Below are positions 24,363 through 35,506 of a DNA stretch of 52,890 nucleotides, piece by piece. The translations under genes were made by a program, and so were the position numbers. Origin of the DNA: Lingula anatina. Its lineage: Eukaryota > Brachiopoda > Lingulata > Lingulida > Lingulidae. Each line of letters opens with the position of its first letter. The stretch's first letter is position 1. The stretch covers positions 498,001 through 550,890 of the forward strand of contig NW_019774547.1 in the NCBI RefSeq assembly GCF_001039355.2. The letters are read 5' to 3'. Below the pieces are notes generated by a model. That model was not told the origin of the DNA, did not search any database, and saw only the letters and a program-made list of their open reading frames with translations.

Positions 24363-24664
24363 AAAATGGGAATTGTCAATCTTTTACATGCAGTGCAATT
24401 ATTCAGCATAGTGCAATTATTAATTCTGAAAGATTTTCCATTATTAAGTTCATTTTTTAGGACAGTACAATTGTTAATTATGGAAGATTTTCCACACACT
24501 ACAATTATTTAGGACTTTATAGTAGTAGCATCAAGCCTTTTTTCATTGTTTTTAATCATATAAAAATATTAAAATATAATAAATTTTCTCTAAACAATTC
24601 ACAGCACACATTTTTTTAAAAATGGCCCACTTTTTTTGACAAAGTGACCACTTTTTTTGACCAA

Positions 24665-25946
24665 GATAGAAACCTCATAAATATACAGACAGCAACCTTA
24701 GAAGTATATGTCTGTTCGAATAAAAGTTTGGTAATGAAACTGAAAAGATTGATCCCCAGCCACATATAAAGCCTTACAATTGTTAGGATAGAAACCTCAT
24801 AAATATACAGACAGCAACCTCAGAAGTATATGTCTGTTCCAATGAAAGTTTGTTAATGAAATTGAAATGATTGATCTCCAGCCACATATAAAGCCTTACA
24901 ATTGTTAGGATAGAAACCTCATAAATATACAGACAGCAACCTTAGAAATATATGTCTGTTCCAATGAAAGTTTGGTAATGAAATTGAAAAGATTGATCTC
25001 CAGCCACATATAAAGCCTTACAATTGTTAGGATAGAAACCTCATAAATATACAGACAGCAACCTCAGAAGTATATGTCTGTTCCAATGAAAGTTTGGTAA
25101 TGAAATTGAAAAGATTGATCTCCAGCCACATATAAAGCCTTACAATTGTTAGGATAGAAACCTCATAAATATACAGACAGCAACCTCAGAAGTATATGTC
25201 TGTTCCAATGAAAGTTTGGTAATGAAATTGAAAAGATTGATCTCCAGCCACATATAAAGCCTTACAATTGTTAGGATAGAAACCTCATAAATATACAGAC
25301 AGCAACCTCAGAAGTATATGTCTGTTCCAATGAAAGTTTGGTAATGAAATTGAAAAGATTGATCTCCAGCCACATATAAAGCCTTACAATTGTTAGGATA
25401 GAAACCTCATAAATATACAGACAGCAACCTCAGAAGTATATGTCTGTTCCAATGAAAGTTTGATAATGAAATTGAAATGATTGATCTCCAGCCACATATA
25501 AAGCCTTACAATTGTTAGGATAGAAACCTCATAAATATACAGACAGCAACCTTAGAAATATATGTCTGTTCCAATGAAAGTTTGATAATGAAATTGAAAA
25601 GATTGATCTCCAGCCACATATAAAGCCTTACAATTGTTAGGATAGAAACCTCATAAATATACAGACAGCAACCTCAGAAGTATATGTCTGTTCCAATGAA
25701 AGTTTGATAATGAAATTGAAATGATTGATCTCCAGCCACATATAAAGCCTTACAATTGTTAGGATAGAAACCTCATAAATATACAGACAGCAACCTTAGA
25801 AATATATGTCTGTTCCAATGAAAGTTTGATAATGAAATTGAAAAGATTGATCTCCAGCCACATATAAAGCCTTACAATTGTTAGGATAAAAACCTCATAA
25901 ATATACAGACAGCAACCTCAGAAGTATATGTCTGTTCGATTAAAAC
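24665..25946. repeat. 122-bp tandem satellite, about 10.5 copies
   Basis: The phrase gatagaaacctcataaatat recurs at 24665, 24787, 24909, 25031, 25153, 25275, 25397, 25519, 25641 and 25763, with gataaaaacc at 25885, always exactly 122 bp apart. Copies differ by a few substitutions that form sub-types (for example cctcagaagt versus ccttagaaat), suggesting higher-order duplication of two-unit blocks. No open frame is conserved. A degenerate, inverted stretch of the same unit is found at 29955-30014 and 30989-31048. Confidence 0.97.
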
Positions 25947-26178
25947 TTTCATTCGTAAAGAGATTATCCTGGACCTTGAAGTATACAAAAATCACCAAAT
26001 ATTATTTTAATTCATATGTACATTAACAGTTCTTGTGATATCAATTCAGCGCCAGGGTTCGTTTTTGATGGTGGATGAGATCAATGACTTCACATTTGAC
26101 TCAAAGCACCAAGGCTAGAAAACCATTGTCACCTGTCTTCAGTCACTTGTGCTAAGCCCTACCCCATTTCTTTTCCAG

Positions 26179-29100
26179 ATGCCGAAAAACAAGGTATTTT
26201 GGGCGAGCGTGCCTACCCTACCCAAAACCATAAAATGGCCGGTCTTCAGGATGGCAGATGGCACATTTTATGTGAAATCAGACAACATGACGTAAGTAAA
26301 TACCATTTATTACTGAAATAAATTGGAAACAAAGAGCCTAAATAGTTGTGATCTGAGACCTTTTGAAAGTACCATTATCATATGAATTTGTCTAATTATT
26401 AGTTGATTGTATTGTTTAGGTAAATGATAAAGTTTTAAATTATTTTGGATGGTTTTTTGTACAGCATACAACCAAGGGAAGTGGAGGATTTTGAGGCAAA
26501 ATTTGATCATTATGTGTCATTGGGTAGAAGTATGTACTTGTTAATTTTAAGAGTTATTGTTGATTTTTCCCAAATTTTGAAGTTAGGCCAAGATTATTTG
26601 CTTCCTAAAGTACACCTTGTATAAATGATTATTGATAATTACTATAAAATCAATTCAAATATAATGGAGAATATGAAGGGAAGCAAATGTTCTGAGACCT
26701 AGCCTTTTATGTTTTTGTAGTTGAATTTCTGAGTGAATTGTTACTTGTTGCAAATTTTGCTGTTAGACAAAGATAGCTTGCTTCCTATAGTACCACATGC
26801 ATAGAAATATAAAATCTTTCCTTTGAAATAAAATTGACCCCATTTACAGTGAAAGCAGAAAAAAATTTGGAGGACTCCCCTGGGTTTAAGAATAATCAAT
26901 CCAAATAAAATGAGAAATATAAAGGGAAGCAAATGTTCTTAGTCATGGTCTTATTCTGTTTGTTGTTGCTGCCTAATTTCAGAGTTATTGTTGATTTTTA
27001 AAGTTTCAGGTTCTTGTATTGCTGTTAGCAAAAAAAAAAAAAAGAAAGAAATTACCATTTATTCATAGGTGCACCCCCTTATCGGGTATACCCCTCCATC
27101 CTACTCTTTATAAACATCAGAATTTGCCCTGCTTGATTTTACTAAAGTTACACAATTTGTAAGTGGTGTTGTGGTATAGAAACAATTGTATACATCTATT
27201 CTAGTGAACACTGGTGAATAGCCCAGCAACAATTCATGCATATTTTTTGTTCTTTTTTTTTTAGAAAAATGGAAAAAGAAGCCCTCAACACTGAAGGCCT
27301 TCGAGGCAGATGTTCAGGATGCCTTGCAGCAAAGCGAGCAAGACCACAGCTTCATTGCACCACCTCCTTCCCCTGACACCATGAGCGATGACGTAGGGCA
27401 AAATGGAAACGCAGGGCAGAACATAGATGTTGACATGCAGACAGAGAACGAACACTCCATCAGACATGATGCCACACAGATCAGCAAGCAAGGCTGCAGC
27501 CTCATTACACCACCCCATGGTGTCTTGGGGAACAGAGATGATGACAGCTTGCAGACAGAAAATGAACAGCCCACCAGCATCGGACATGGCACCACACAGC
27601 AGAGCGACCAGAACCGCAGCCTCATTACACAACCCCCTCCCCAAGATGGCATGAGCAGGGACGCAGGGCAGAAAGGAGATGATGTCAGCATGCAGACAGA
27701 GAATGAACACCCCACCAACATCAGACATGGCACCGCACAGCAGAGCGACCAAAACCACATTCTCATTACACCGTCCCCTCCCCAAGATGTCCTGAGCAGT
27801 GATACAGAGCAAAAAGGAGATGATGTCAACATGCAGACAGAGAACGAACACCCCACTCCCTCCCAAATCATTGACATAAGCTTTACGGACAGTGATAGTG
27901 ATAGTGATGGAGATCCTGATTTTGATCCTGAAAAGGAGTCAGCTGATAGTGATGATAATGATGAAATTCCAGAGAAAAAGATGAAATACAGTGGAAATTC
28001 CAGGAAATCCTGTGATCTCCCTGACGAGTTCAGTTCTCAGGAGCCAGCTGATATTGAATTTGATGAAAGTAAAATCCCAGAGAAGTTTTTCGCTAGTGAC
28101 ATAGTGGGTATCTATGTAGTACCTGTTATAAAAGACATTACCTCCAAGAAGGGTGATGTAAAGAAAAATGAACGCGTTTACAACAAGTTGAATGTGTGTC
28201 CTTACTGTTACAAAGTCTTTGTTAACTTTGAACAACACCTACATTTACATGCTGATGAAGAAGAAATTCAAGAAATACTAAAACTTCCGTCTAGATCAAC
28301 AGAAAGATCCAAAAAGATTGACATCATTCGTTACCGTGGCAACCACAAACACAACCTAAAAACGATCAAAAAAGAAAATGGAATGTTCATACCAGGCAGG
28401 AGGCCGTCCTCTGGTGAAGGTAAGGAATGGAGTGTCAAGGACTACGGTCCTTGTCCACACTGCAAGGTATGGATGAGAAAGCAACTTCTCTACAGGCATC
28501 GTAAAACCTGTGTGTGTCACAATTCTGATAACCCTAAGGAATCGACTTCAGAGGTACTACTCCAGTCTGATATTCTTGCTGGTAGGATAGATCTTAAAGC
28601 GTCGGTTAACCTAGTGAACGAAGTATATACAATTTTGAAGAATGATGAGATCGCAAGAGTTGCTAAAACGGACCCCCTAATTGTTCAGATGGAGAATGGT
28701 TGCTTGGACCGCAACATAGGAAACAAAGCAATGAGGCGGTACTACGCCAGTTCGGTAATGAGGTTGCTTGCTAGACTCCTCATTGAACTGAGAAAACTGC
28801 AAGAAACTGATGAGCTGCAGAAAAATCTATCCTTCTTTGATGCTATACACCCATTGCAGTACAAGAACATTGTTACAGCCGCCTTCGAAGTGTGTGGAAA
28901 TGTGGAAGATTGTGATGATGATGAAGAGGACTTACAGGCTCCAAGCAACGCAATTAAATTATCTTATGATATAATCAAAATGTGTCATGCCAAGATATCA
29001 ATAGCCATTGATGATGACGACAAGGAACGAGGAGAAAAAAACAGAAAAGTTACCAAGAGATTTATGGATAAGTTTAGGGATAAGTGGTGTATAGACGTGA

Positions 29101-32100
29101 AGAAACGGGCACGACATGTCCTTAGGGAGAGAAGGATGAATACGAAGATTGAACTACCTATACCAGAGGACATAGTGAAGGTCGCCGAATATCTGAAGGG
29201 TGAACTCAGTTCAGAAAACCTCAAAGTACCACAGACTCATGATGATTTCCGGGAGTTACAACTTCTCGTCCTGGCAAGACTCATAAGTTACAACAGACGT
29301 CGACCAGGGGAAGTTCAAACACTTAGGTAAGGCCTGTTTTAAGAATGTGGTTGTTGCTCTCATTTTCCGGTTAACTTCTGTCTGTGATGTTATTCTTTTT
29401 TAGTGTATCATTATCATTCATTTTGAGCTATTATTTGGAATTCCATTTTCTTATTTCACAGGATGAAGCAGTACACTAACCTGACGAAGGGGCTTGAAGG
29501 AACACACGAAACCCTCAAAGAACATTTAAATGAAGTCGAACTGAAATTGGTGACATCCCAAGAAGTGGTGGAAATTAGAGGAAAAGTAAGAGGTCTTGCT
29601 TATTCATATTTTTTGGAATCATTTTCAATAGATATTGATTTAGTTCTTTGAGGTTTGTAGCACTTAATATCTTTATCTTATGGAAATAAATCTGTCTACA
29701 TATTCATCTTCCTCATATTTCTTTATAGAAAGACCGAAAAGTACCCCTCATTATCCCTCGGGACTGCATCAAACCATTGGGATATATCGCAAACGAACAG
29801 CTCAGAAAGAAGTTCCATGTGGAGAGCATGTTTGTCTTTTCGAGCAACATTAGTGAGTAGATCTACTCTGTATTACCAGCAGCTCTTAAATGAATAGATT
29901 CCAACTACCTGATTGAAGTATTTGTCTTTTTAAGATAAATTATTGTAGTAAAATTGAACAGACATATACTTTTGAGGTTGCTGTCTGTGAATTTATTGTT
30001 TTTTATCCTAACACTTAGTCCTATCAGTATTATCTTGTTCTATGTCTAGAAACTAATGTTTTGAGAAAATTGAATTTAAAAATTCAATAATCTCATTTTT
30101 TATCAATTTTTGTTTTTACATTTTTAAAATATATTTAAGAGTTTTAAATGTCTAAAAACTATTTTCCTTTTTGTGTATATTTGAAAATGTTTAGATTGGG
30201 AGTAATTCTACTTGATATATCACCATATGCAAATTGAATAATGTTCTATGTCTAATTGACCATATTGTTTTCCCATTTTCTCATGACACTCATTTTCCTC
30301 AAATGACCAGTTTAAAGACATAGATAAAGATAATACTGAGGGAACAATATTTTGATGAGATTGATCAAATAATTTATATAACAAAATACAACTCTATAAT
30401 GAGGACTTAGGCTTCGTTCACATGCAATGTCTATNAAGGTATCATTATCATTCATTTTGAGCTATTATTTGGAATTCCATTTTCTTATTTCACAGGATGA
30501 AGCAGTACACTAACCGGACGAAGGGGCTTGAAGGAACACACGAAACCCTCAAAGAACATTTAAATGAAGTCGAACTGAAATTGGTGACATCCCAAGAAGT
30601 GGTGGAAATTAGAGGAAAAGTAAGAGGTCTTGCTTATTCGTATTTTTTGGAATCATTTTCAATAGATATTGATTTAGTTCTTTGAGGTTTGTAGCACTAA
30701 ATATCTTTATCTTATGGAAATAAATCTGTCTACATATTCATCTTCCTCATATTTCTTTATAGAAAGACCGAAAAGTACCCCTCATTATCCCTCGGGACTG
30801 CATCAAACCATTGGGATATATTGCAAACAAACAGCTCAGAAATAAGTTCCATGTGGAGAGCATGTTTGTCTTTTCGAGCAACAGTAGTGAGTAGATCTAC
30901 TCTGTATTACCAGCAGCTCTTAAATGAATAGACTCCAACTACCTGATTGAAGTATTTGTCTTTTTAAGATAAATTATTGTAGTAAAATTGAACAGACATA
31001 TTCTTTTGAGGTTGCTGTCTGTGAATTTATTGTTTTTTATCCTAACACTTAGTCCTATCAGTATTATCTTGTTCTATGTCTAGAAACTAATGTTTTGAGA
31101 AAATTGAATTTAAAAATTCAATAATCTCATTTTTTATCAATTTTTGTTTTTACATTTTTAAAATATATTTAAGAGTTTTAAATGTCTAAAAACTATTTTC
31201 CTTTTTGTGTATATTTGAAAATGTTTAGATTGGGAGTAATTCTACTTGATATATCACCATATGCAAATTGAATAATGTTCTATGTCTAATTGACCATATT
31301 GTTTTCCCATTTTCTCATGACACTCATTTTCCTCAAATAACCAGTTTAAAGACATAGATAAAGATAATACTGAGGGAACAATATTTTGATGAGGTTGATC
31401 AAATAATTTATATAACAAAATACAACTCTATAATGAGGACTTAGACCATTATCAAATTGAAAAAGGCATTCACTTCTATTTAGAACAAATAAGAAAAAAA
31501 TATTGTTTATGTGTGGGAAACCATACCAGCTTTAATGGTCTAATTAAGTTTAGATAGAACATTTTCCTATTCCACACATCAAAAACTCAATAAGTTTGGA
31601 GGATGTAGTTAGAACAAGATAATACTGAGGGGATGACTTGCCAAGCTTTATATTTATGTGACAAGACTGTTTCATGATACGGGTTAAATCTTCTATCTTG
31701 TAGATATCATGTTAACCAGGTAAAATGGTCTTATTTTCTTTCTTTTTTTTTTTCTTTTCATAGACGGCTCAATACTTCGAGGGTATTATGCACTTAAGCA
31801 CACAGTAACGGCTGCTGGAAACCTTGAGAGACCAGAGTTGATCGTTGCTACAAGATTGCGGAAGTACATGGCTTGCATTACTCAAGTAAGTTACTTCAAA
31901 GTCACGCATCATTAATTATTTCAGGGGAATCTTGAATCTCAATGAATATGGTTTAAGAATGCAGTTTTGGATTTCTTTTATTTAGAAAATGGAATATCAA
32001 TATTTTTCAGGTCCTGTCTCTGGATAAGAATGACATGGTACATGTACTAAATCACATGGGCCATACATGGGACGTACACCGTGATTTCTACCGCCAGTAT

Positions 32101-33937
32101 AGTAGTGTTATTGAGCGGTTAGATGTTAGTAAGCTTCTGCTTCTCCAGGACACAAACCAGGTTGGAGATTACCGGAAGCAAGGGATGAACTCCATAGACA
32201 TCGAGAAGTTAAACAAGGCAGGTTTTGCAGGTAAAACACAAATAGAATATATTTCTATTTACTTATGTATCAGATTATTGCTGCAATGTTATCTATGATA
32301 CAGTTGCATTTCATATTTTTGTAATTCATTTAAATCATAACATGATGAAATAAGGCCTAAGAAAAAAAATTGTTTGTTTCCGGTTACCCGACTGACCCTA
32401 TGAAAAAGTACCCGACCCATAACATTTTGAAGCCACTAGCAAAAAAAAAGTTTTGGCTTCCGACCGACCCCATATATAGCCTCCTTTTCGGTAGCTTTTT
32501 TATTTTACTGCTACTTTATAATGAGAATTTTAAATAATCTTTGCTTCATCCTCCGACTACAATAGTATTTATTTCTCTCTTGACAAATATGTATGCACGT
32601 AAGTACTGACTGAATATTGCTTTTATATTTAATATAATGGTAAGTGAGAAATATATAAGCTGAAATAATTAGCTGGGAGTCACTCATGTGCAATATTGTA
32701 GAATTGTGTGTTTTTTAAATTGCGTTTAGGTGTTATATCTCTAGAATTACGAGTATCATTTAAGTTGTATTTATATACTTCAAGTTATTTACATGCTAAC
32801 AAATTTATATATACCCCGCGAGCTTTGCTGTCCTTTCTGACAGCTCTTGTTTTAATAGTAACTATAATGGTATTTGAAATTCACTACGAAAGTTTGGCGG
32901 AAATTCAGTGTGTTACTAAGTAGATCTTGTCATTTGTCAAATTAATTCCTGTACAGTATTCAATGCAATGCCATATTGGAATATTCATCAATAATATTGG
33001 AGCTATAAAATATCACATAGAGTGTTAGTTTCTTGGCAGAGATAATATATTGTTTTATTTCATATATGTCAAATACCAGATAAGATACATAGGAACATTG
33101 AATAAAATAAAATAAAAAGTAGCCTACCCTGTGATTTGAGAGAGCAAAAAAATAAAATGAAATAAAATGTTATCCCTACCGACCTACCCTAATTTTTCTT
33201 TACCATGTAACAGGAAACAAACAACTTTTTTTCTTAGACCTAAATGAAAAAAAAAATTTACTATATAATTTGTGACTGCATAGCTTTATGTTTGTTTTAT
33301 TTTATAGACATCGTTTCTGTGTCTGATGCCCCTGAGGAAGAGGTTAATGCTGACGAACCAGAGTTTATGCCTCACCCATATGATGAGGATGATGAACTTG
33401 CTACACCTGTTTTTGACTTTGAAGGTAGGTTTTGTTTGTGATAATAGGGAACAGAAGCTGTAATAAATAGGAAGGGAATAAGCCAAGAGGTTGATTCATA
33501 AGACCAAATTTAGCTTTTTTTTATATAGTTCATGTTAAGCTTCTATAATAGTAATGTTATGTACATATCAATGTGATATATTCACTAGTATCTCACATGG
33601 AATAGCCCCAACTAGTTCTCAGGTTCGAGAACTTTTTCCTTAAGAATGATAGAACCAGTTTGGACTTGGAATGTTAATTATCATTTTGTCTATTTTAGAA
33701 GATGGGGAGAGTAGAGGTGGGCGGAAGAAGCGCAAACCTGTGCAGAGGCATAACTGGAGAGAAGAAGAAGAGAATGAGTTGAGAAACCTCTTTCCTCAGA
33801 GTTTTAACCGCAAGAAGCTGCCAGGTCTGAAGGAAATCGCCACCAAAATCAGAGGAAGCGCTGTATTCAAAGACCTATACCCTGGCAAACTTACTGCCAG
33901 TGCAATTAAAAACAAAATAGATCGAATGTTACGTTGA
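26179..33937 (+). CDS. Crypton-like tyrosine-recombinase-derived gene with zinc fingers and Myb/SANT-like C-terminus
   Basis: Nine exons join in frame: 26179-26291, 26465-26529, 27265-29326, 29462-29585, 29729-29852, 31764-31885, 32011-32230, 33308-33424, 33699-33937. They total 3186 nt (1061 residues plus TGA). Order: start MPKNKVFWASVPT; degenerate Gln/Glu/Pro-rich repeats (about residues 80-260); acidic Ser-Asp tract; zinc motif C371-C374-H384-H388; zinc motif C456-C459-H471-C475; helical core-binding-like region; catalytic region with Arg box YNRRRPGEV (R737-739), R862 in TRLRKYMA, H888 in NHMGHTWDVH, and Y897; an acidic linker; a basic tract KKRKP; and a Myb/SANT-like end starting at W1002. 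R...R...H...Y is the tyrosine-recombinase set. No transposon termini flank it and it has canonical introns, so I infer a domesticated host gene. Whether it still cuts DNA is unknown. Part of the catalytic exons is duplicated in the assembly. Confidence 0.85.
27322..27866 (+). repeat. Four degenerate coding repeats in the recombinase-derived gene
   Basis: Units start near 27322, 27474, 27594 and 27735 and are about 120-150 bp. Each begins with QQSDQN-like residues, then SLITPP, a variable GDD segment, and ends MQTENEHP. The DNA is also repeated and more GC-rich than the surroundings, so long opposite-strand frames here are by-products. Probably an intrinsically disordered spacer that varies in copy number. 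Confidence 0.85.
28191..28514 (+). CDS. Paired zinc-binding motifs of the recombinase-derived protein
   Basis: Motif 1: CPYC then HLHLH (C371, C374, H384, H388). Motif 2: CPHC then HRKTC (C456, C459, H471, C475). They are separated by a basic stretch (RSTERSKKIDIIRYRGNHKH). This two-finger arrangement ahead of a tyrosine-recombinase domain is, to my recollection, typical of a large animal family of Crypton-related proteins. DNA binding is inferred. Confidence 0.7.
29462..29585 (+). CDS. Catalytic-domain exon 4, first copy
   Basis: Follows the Arg box encoded at the end of exon 27265-29326 (RRPGEVQTL) and encodes RMKQYTNLTKGLEGTHETLK and on to VEIRGK. Entry after two codon bases, exit in phase 0. 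A near-identical second copy is at 30496-30619. Confidence 0.8.
29729..29852 (+). CDS. Catalytic-domain exon 5, first copy
   Basis: Encodes KDRKVPLIIPRDCIKPLGYI through MFVFSSN, the segment between the first Arg box and the second Arg motif. This includes the V-P-L-I/L-x-P strand that in related proteins follows a Lys-bearing turn. Second copy at 30763-30886. Confidence 0.8.
29955..30014 (-). repeat. Single inverted satellite-like unit fragment
   Basis: Read on the minus strand this gives gttaggataaaaaacaataa, then acagacagcaacctc and gtatatgtctgttc. It parallels about 60 bp of the 122-bp unit that is tandemly repeated at 24665-25946, in the same order. The duplicate is at 30989-31048. Confidence 0.75.
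30020..30340. mobile_element. MITE-like inverted-repeat element, repeated at 31054-31374
   Basis: Left end cctatcagtattatcttgtt ctatgtct; right end agacatagataaagataata ctgaggg, which is its imperfect reverse complement. The AT-rich interior has no frame. A further end-like piece (gttagaacaagataatactg) stands alone at 31607. The duplicate at 31054-31374 comes from the block duplication, not a separate insertion. Confidence 0.6.
30496..30886 (+). pseudogene. Second copies of exons 4 and 5 (30496-30619, 30763-30886)
   Basis: Both retain splice sites and open frames but show amino-acid changes relative to the first pair (Leu to Arg at 30516, Glu to Lys, Lys to Asn and Ile to Ser in the second exon). 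Splicing exon 5 of copy 1 (phase 1 exit) to exon 4 of copy 2 (needs two bases before) would shift the frame, so at most one pair can be in the mature message. Listed as non-functional pending resolution of the assembly. Confidence 0.6.
31764..32230 (+). CDS. Recombinase catalytic exons 6 and 7 (31764-31885, 32011-32230)
   Basis: These encode the second Arg motif (IVATRLRKYMACITQ, R862), the His motif (VLNHMGHTWDVH, H888) and the candidate nucleophile Tyr897 in RDFYRQYS. Spacing between His and Tyr (nine residues) is that of tyrosine recombinases. Relatives I recall read LRKH-A-T at the second box; here it is LRKYMAC, a possible weakening of the active site. Confidence 0.8.
32354..33240. mobile_element. 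887-bp TIR element with TAA target duplication, in an intron
   Basis: Starts GGCCTAAGAAAAAAAATTGT and ends such that its reverse complement reads GGTCTAAGAAAAAAAGTTGT, both continuing into tgtttcc/cggttac-like sequence. It is flanked by TAA on both sides (32351-32353 and 33241-33243). Three-base TWA duplications are typical of PIF/Harbinger elements. No transposase inside. It lies between exons 32011-32230 and 33308-33424 of the recombinase-derived gene. Confidence 0.8.
33699..33937 (+). CDS. Last exon of recombinase-derived gene, Myb/SANT-like domain
   Basis: Encodes a basic tract GGRKKRKPVQRHNWREEEEN followed by a helix-rich 60-residue segment with KKLPGLKEIATKI and SAIKNKIDRML, ending at TGA 33935-33937. 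A Trp followed by an acidic helix and a later Lys-rich recognition-like helix is the layout of Myb/SANT-type DNA-binding domains. Only one of the usual Trp residues is present, so the call is moderate. Confidence 0.65.
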
Positions 33938-34204
33938 AAATTGTTTCACCTTGTTCAGTTATCAGATATGAATGAATTACGATTGCATAAAGTATAATTA
34001 GACCGGGAACCAGATAAGTTTTATTTAGACTTATGTACCGCACACTTTAGTGTTAAGATGTTAAGAGCATTTGTCTAAGACTAAAAACGTCTTATTCTTA
34101 AGTTTTTATACTTGTGCGTTTACAAGTTAGGAATGGCATCAAAGTAACGCCATTGTCTATTTCATTAACTACTGTATGTCCCGCTTTTTAAGTGTCACCA
34201 CAGG

Positions 34205-34411
34205 AAACTACAACGGACCCTTGTAATTATGTAATTTAAGAAAATCACACCCTGTGCTTTCACCATGAAAAGAGGGCGCGTAAAAAGGCGATATTTTATG
34301 TATTTTTATACTTTTCCTGAAATGTCGCCTTTTTGTGTGCCTTCTTTTCCCAGTGAAATCACGGGGTGTGATTTTCTTAAATTACATAATTATAAGGGTT
34401 CACTGTAGTTT
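34205..34411. mobile_element. Fold-back MITE (about 90-bp arms)
   Basis: Left arm aaactacaacggacccttgt followed by aattatgtaatttaagaaaatcacacc. The right arm is its imperfect reverse complement, ending gggttcactgtagttt. The two arms are separated by a 20-30 bp AT-rich loop, so nearly the whole element is one hairpin. It lies downstream of the recombinase-derived gene, possibly in its 3' UTR. Confidence 0.8.
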
Positions 34412-34805
34412 CACCTGATGAAACTTAAGCAATACATATTATTTTTAATGAAATACACAATGTGTCCTGCATTTTTTTTTTTTTTGAGAAAATTTTTGAT
34501 AATTCAATTTATATGATTAAAAGTGGGCGTGGCCTAATTAGCATAATTTATGCTCAAAATTCCATTAATTTTGACAGTTTTTCAAAATTTTCATATGTGC
34601 CTTATATGATGTTTACAGTCATTCCCATAAAAATGTGCATTAAATTGGAAATTTTAATTAAAAATATTTGTCAAAGGGGGCATCTATGTTGTCCTACACT
34701 TTAGTCTGGTAACTTTATAAAGAAATGGTTTAATCATTGATCTGAATTATAATGTGATTTACTACCTTGGTACAATCTGAATTAATGTTTTGAAATATAT
34801 ATTGT

Positions 34806-34972
34806 TAGTATTATTGTTATTATTGTTATTGTTGTTGTTATTGTTATTATTGTTATTGTTAATTGTTAATAATTGTTAATTATTGTTAATTGTTAATAAT
34901 TGTTATTGTTAATTGTTATTGTTCACAATATTGTTATTGTTATTATTATTATTGTTATTATTGATAGTATGA
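34806..34972. repeat. (ATTGTT)-type low-complexity array
   Basis: Interspersed attgtt, attatt and aattgtt units over about 165 bp with no coding sense. Confidence 0.9.
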
Positions 34973-35506
34973 GATTCAAATTAGTATGGTCACTTCTTAG
35001 TGAAATAAATGAAGTGTCAATTGCAAAATGGGTTTGTTGACTTTGAATCACTTTCAAGAAATTGTTTCCTTTTAGCATTTCACAATGATTCATTCTATTG
35101 ATGTTTTAAAGTTCATGGTAGCATAGTGACTTTTTTTATTAAAATGGTATTATTATTATTATTATTGTGAAATGTGTAAAAATGGATTTGTTTGCTTTGA
35201 ATCACTGTATGGAGATTATATTTTTTCTGCATTTCCCAGTGATTAATTTTGTTTGTTTTTAAAGTTCGTGGTAGCGTGGTTACTTATTAATATAATAGTT
35301 ACAATTTAAACCTGCATATTTTTGCACTACTCTCATTATTGAAACACATAATTGCTACATTTCTCTCATCCAATTTATTTGCCGCTCATTAATTTTGCAT
35401 ATAAGGTAGTGTATATTAAGTGGAATGTAGAAACACCACAACTACTCTCTGGTAATGCCACAAGTTAGACAAGACAATAATAATGATAATATAGACTTTA
35501 TTTCAA

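Larger units (their letters stand above)
22551..26178. other. Putative first intron of the recombinase-derived gene
   Basis: Contains a duplicated 30-mer (23659-23720), a poly-G run (24261-24279) within MITE family B copy 3, and the 122-bp satellite (24665-25946). No coding exon recognised. Confidence 0.5.
29405..31444. repeat. 1006-bp near-identical direct duplication around an assembly gap
   Basis: 29405-30410 and 30439-31444 align colinearly at an offset of 1034 bp with only scattered single-base differences. Between them are 24 nt of unrelated sequence, a single N at 30435 and 4 nt. Each copy has exons 4 and 5 of the recombinase-derived gene plus the same intronic MITE. It looks like two alleles placed in tandem by the assembler. 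Confidence 0.9.

Noticed and set aside
24665-25946. CRISPR-like array
   Set aside because: Units abut without unique spacers, the repeat is 122 bp and the context is an animal genome; it is a tandem satellite.
27285-27877. Long opposite-strand open frames (187 and 193 residues)
   Set aside because: They lie exactly over the repeated coding units of the recombinase-derived gene; composition is Cys/Leu-rich from repeat DNA and they have no domain or splice context.
35004-35009. AATAAA as polyadenylation signal of the recombinase-derived gene
   Set aside because: Such hexamers are frequent in this AT-rich DNA and there is no independent support.
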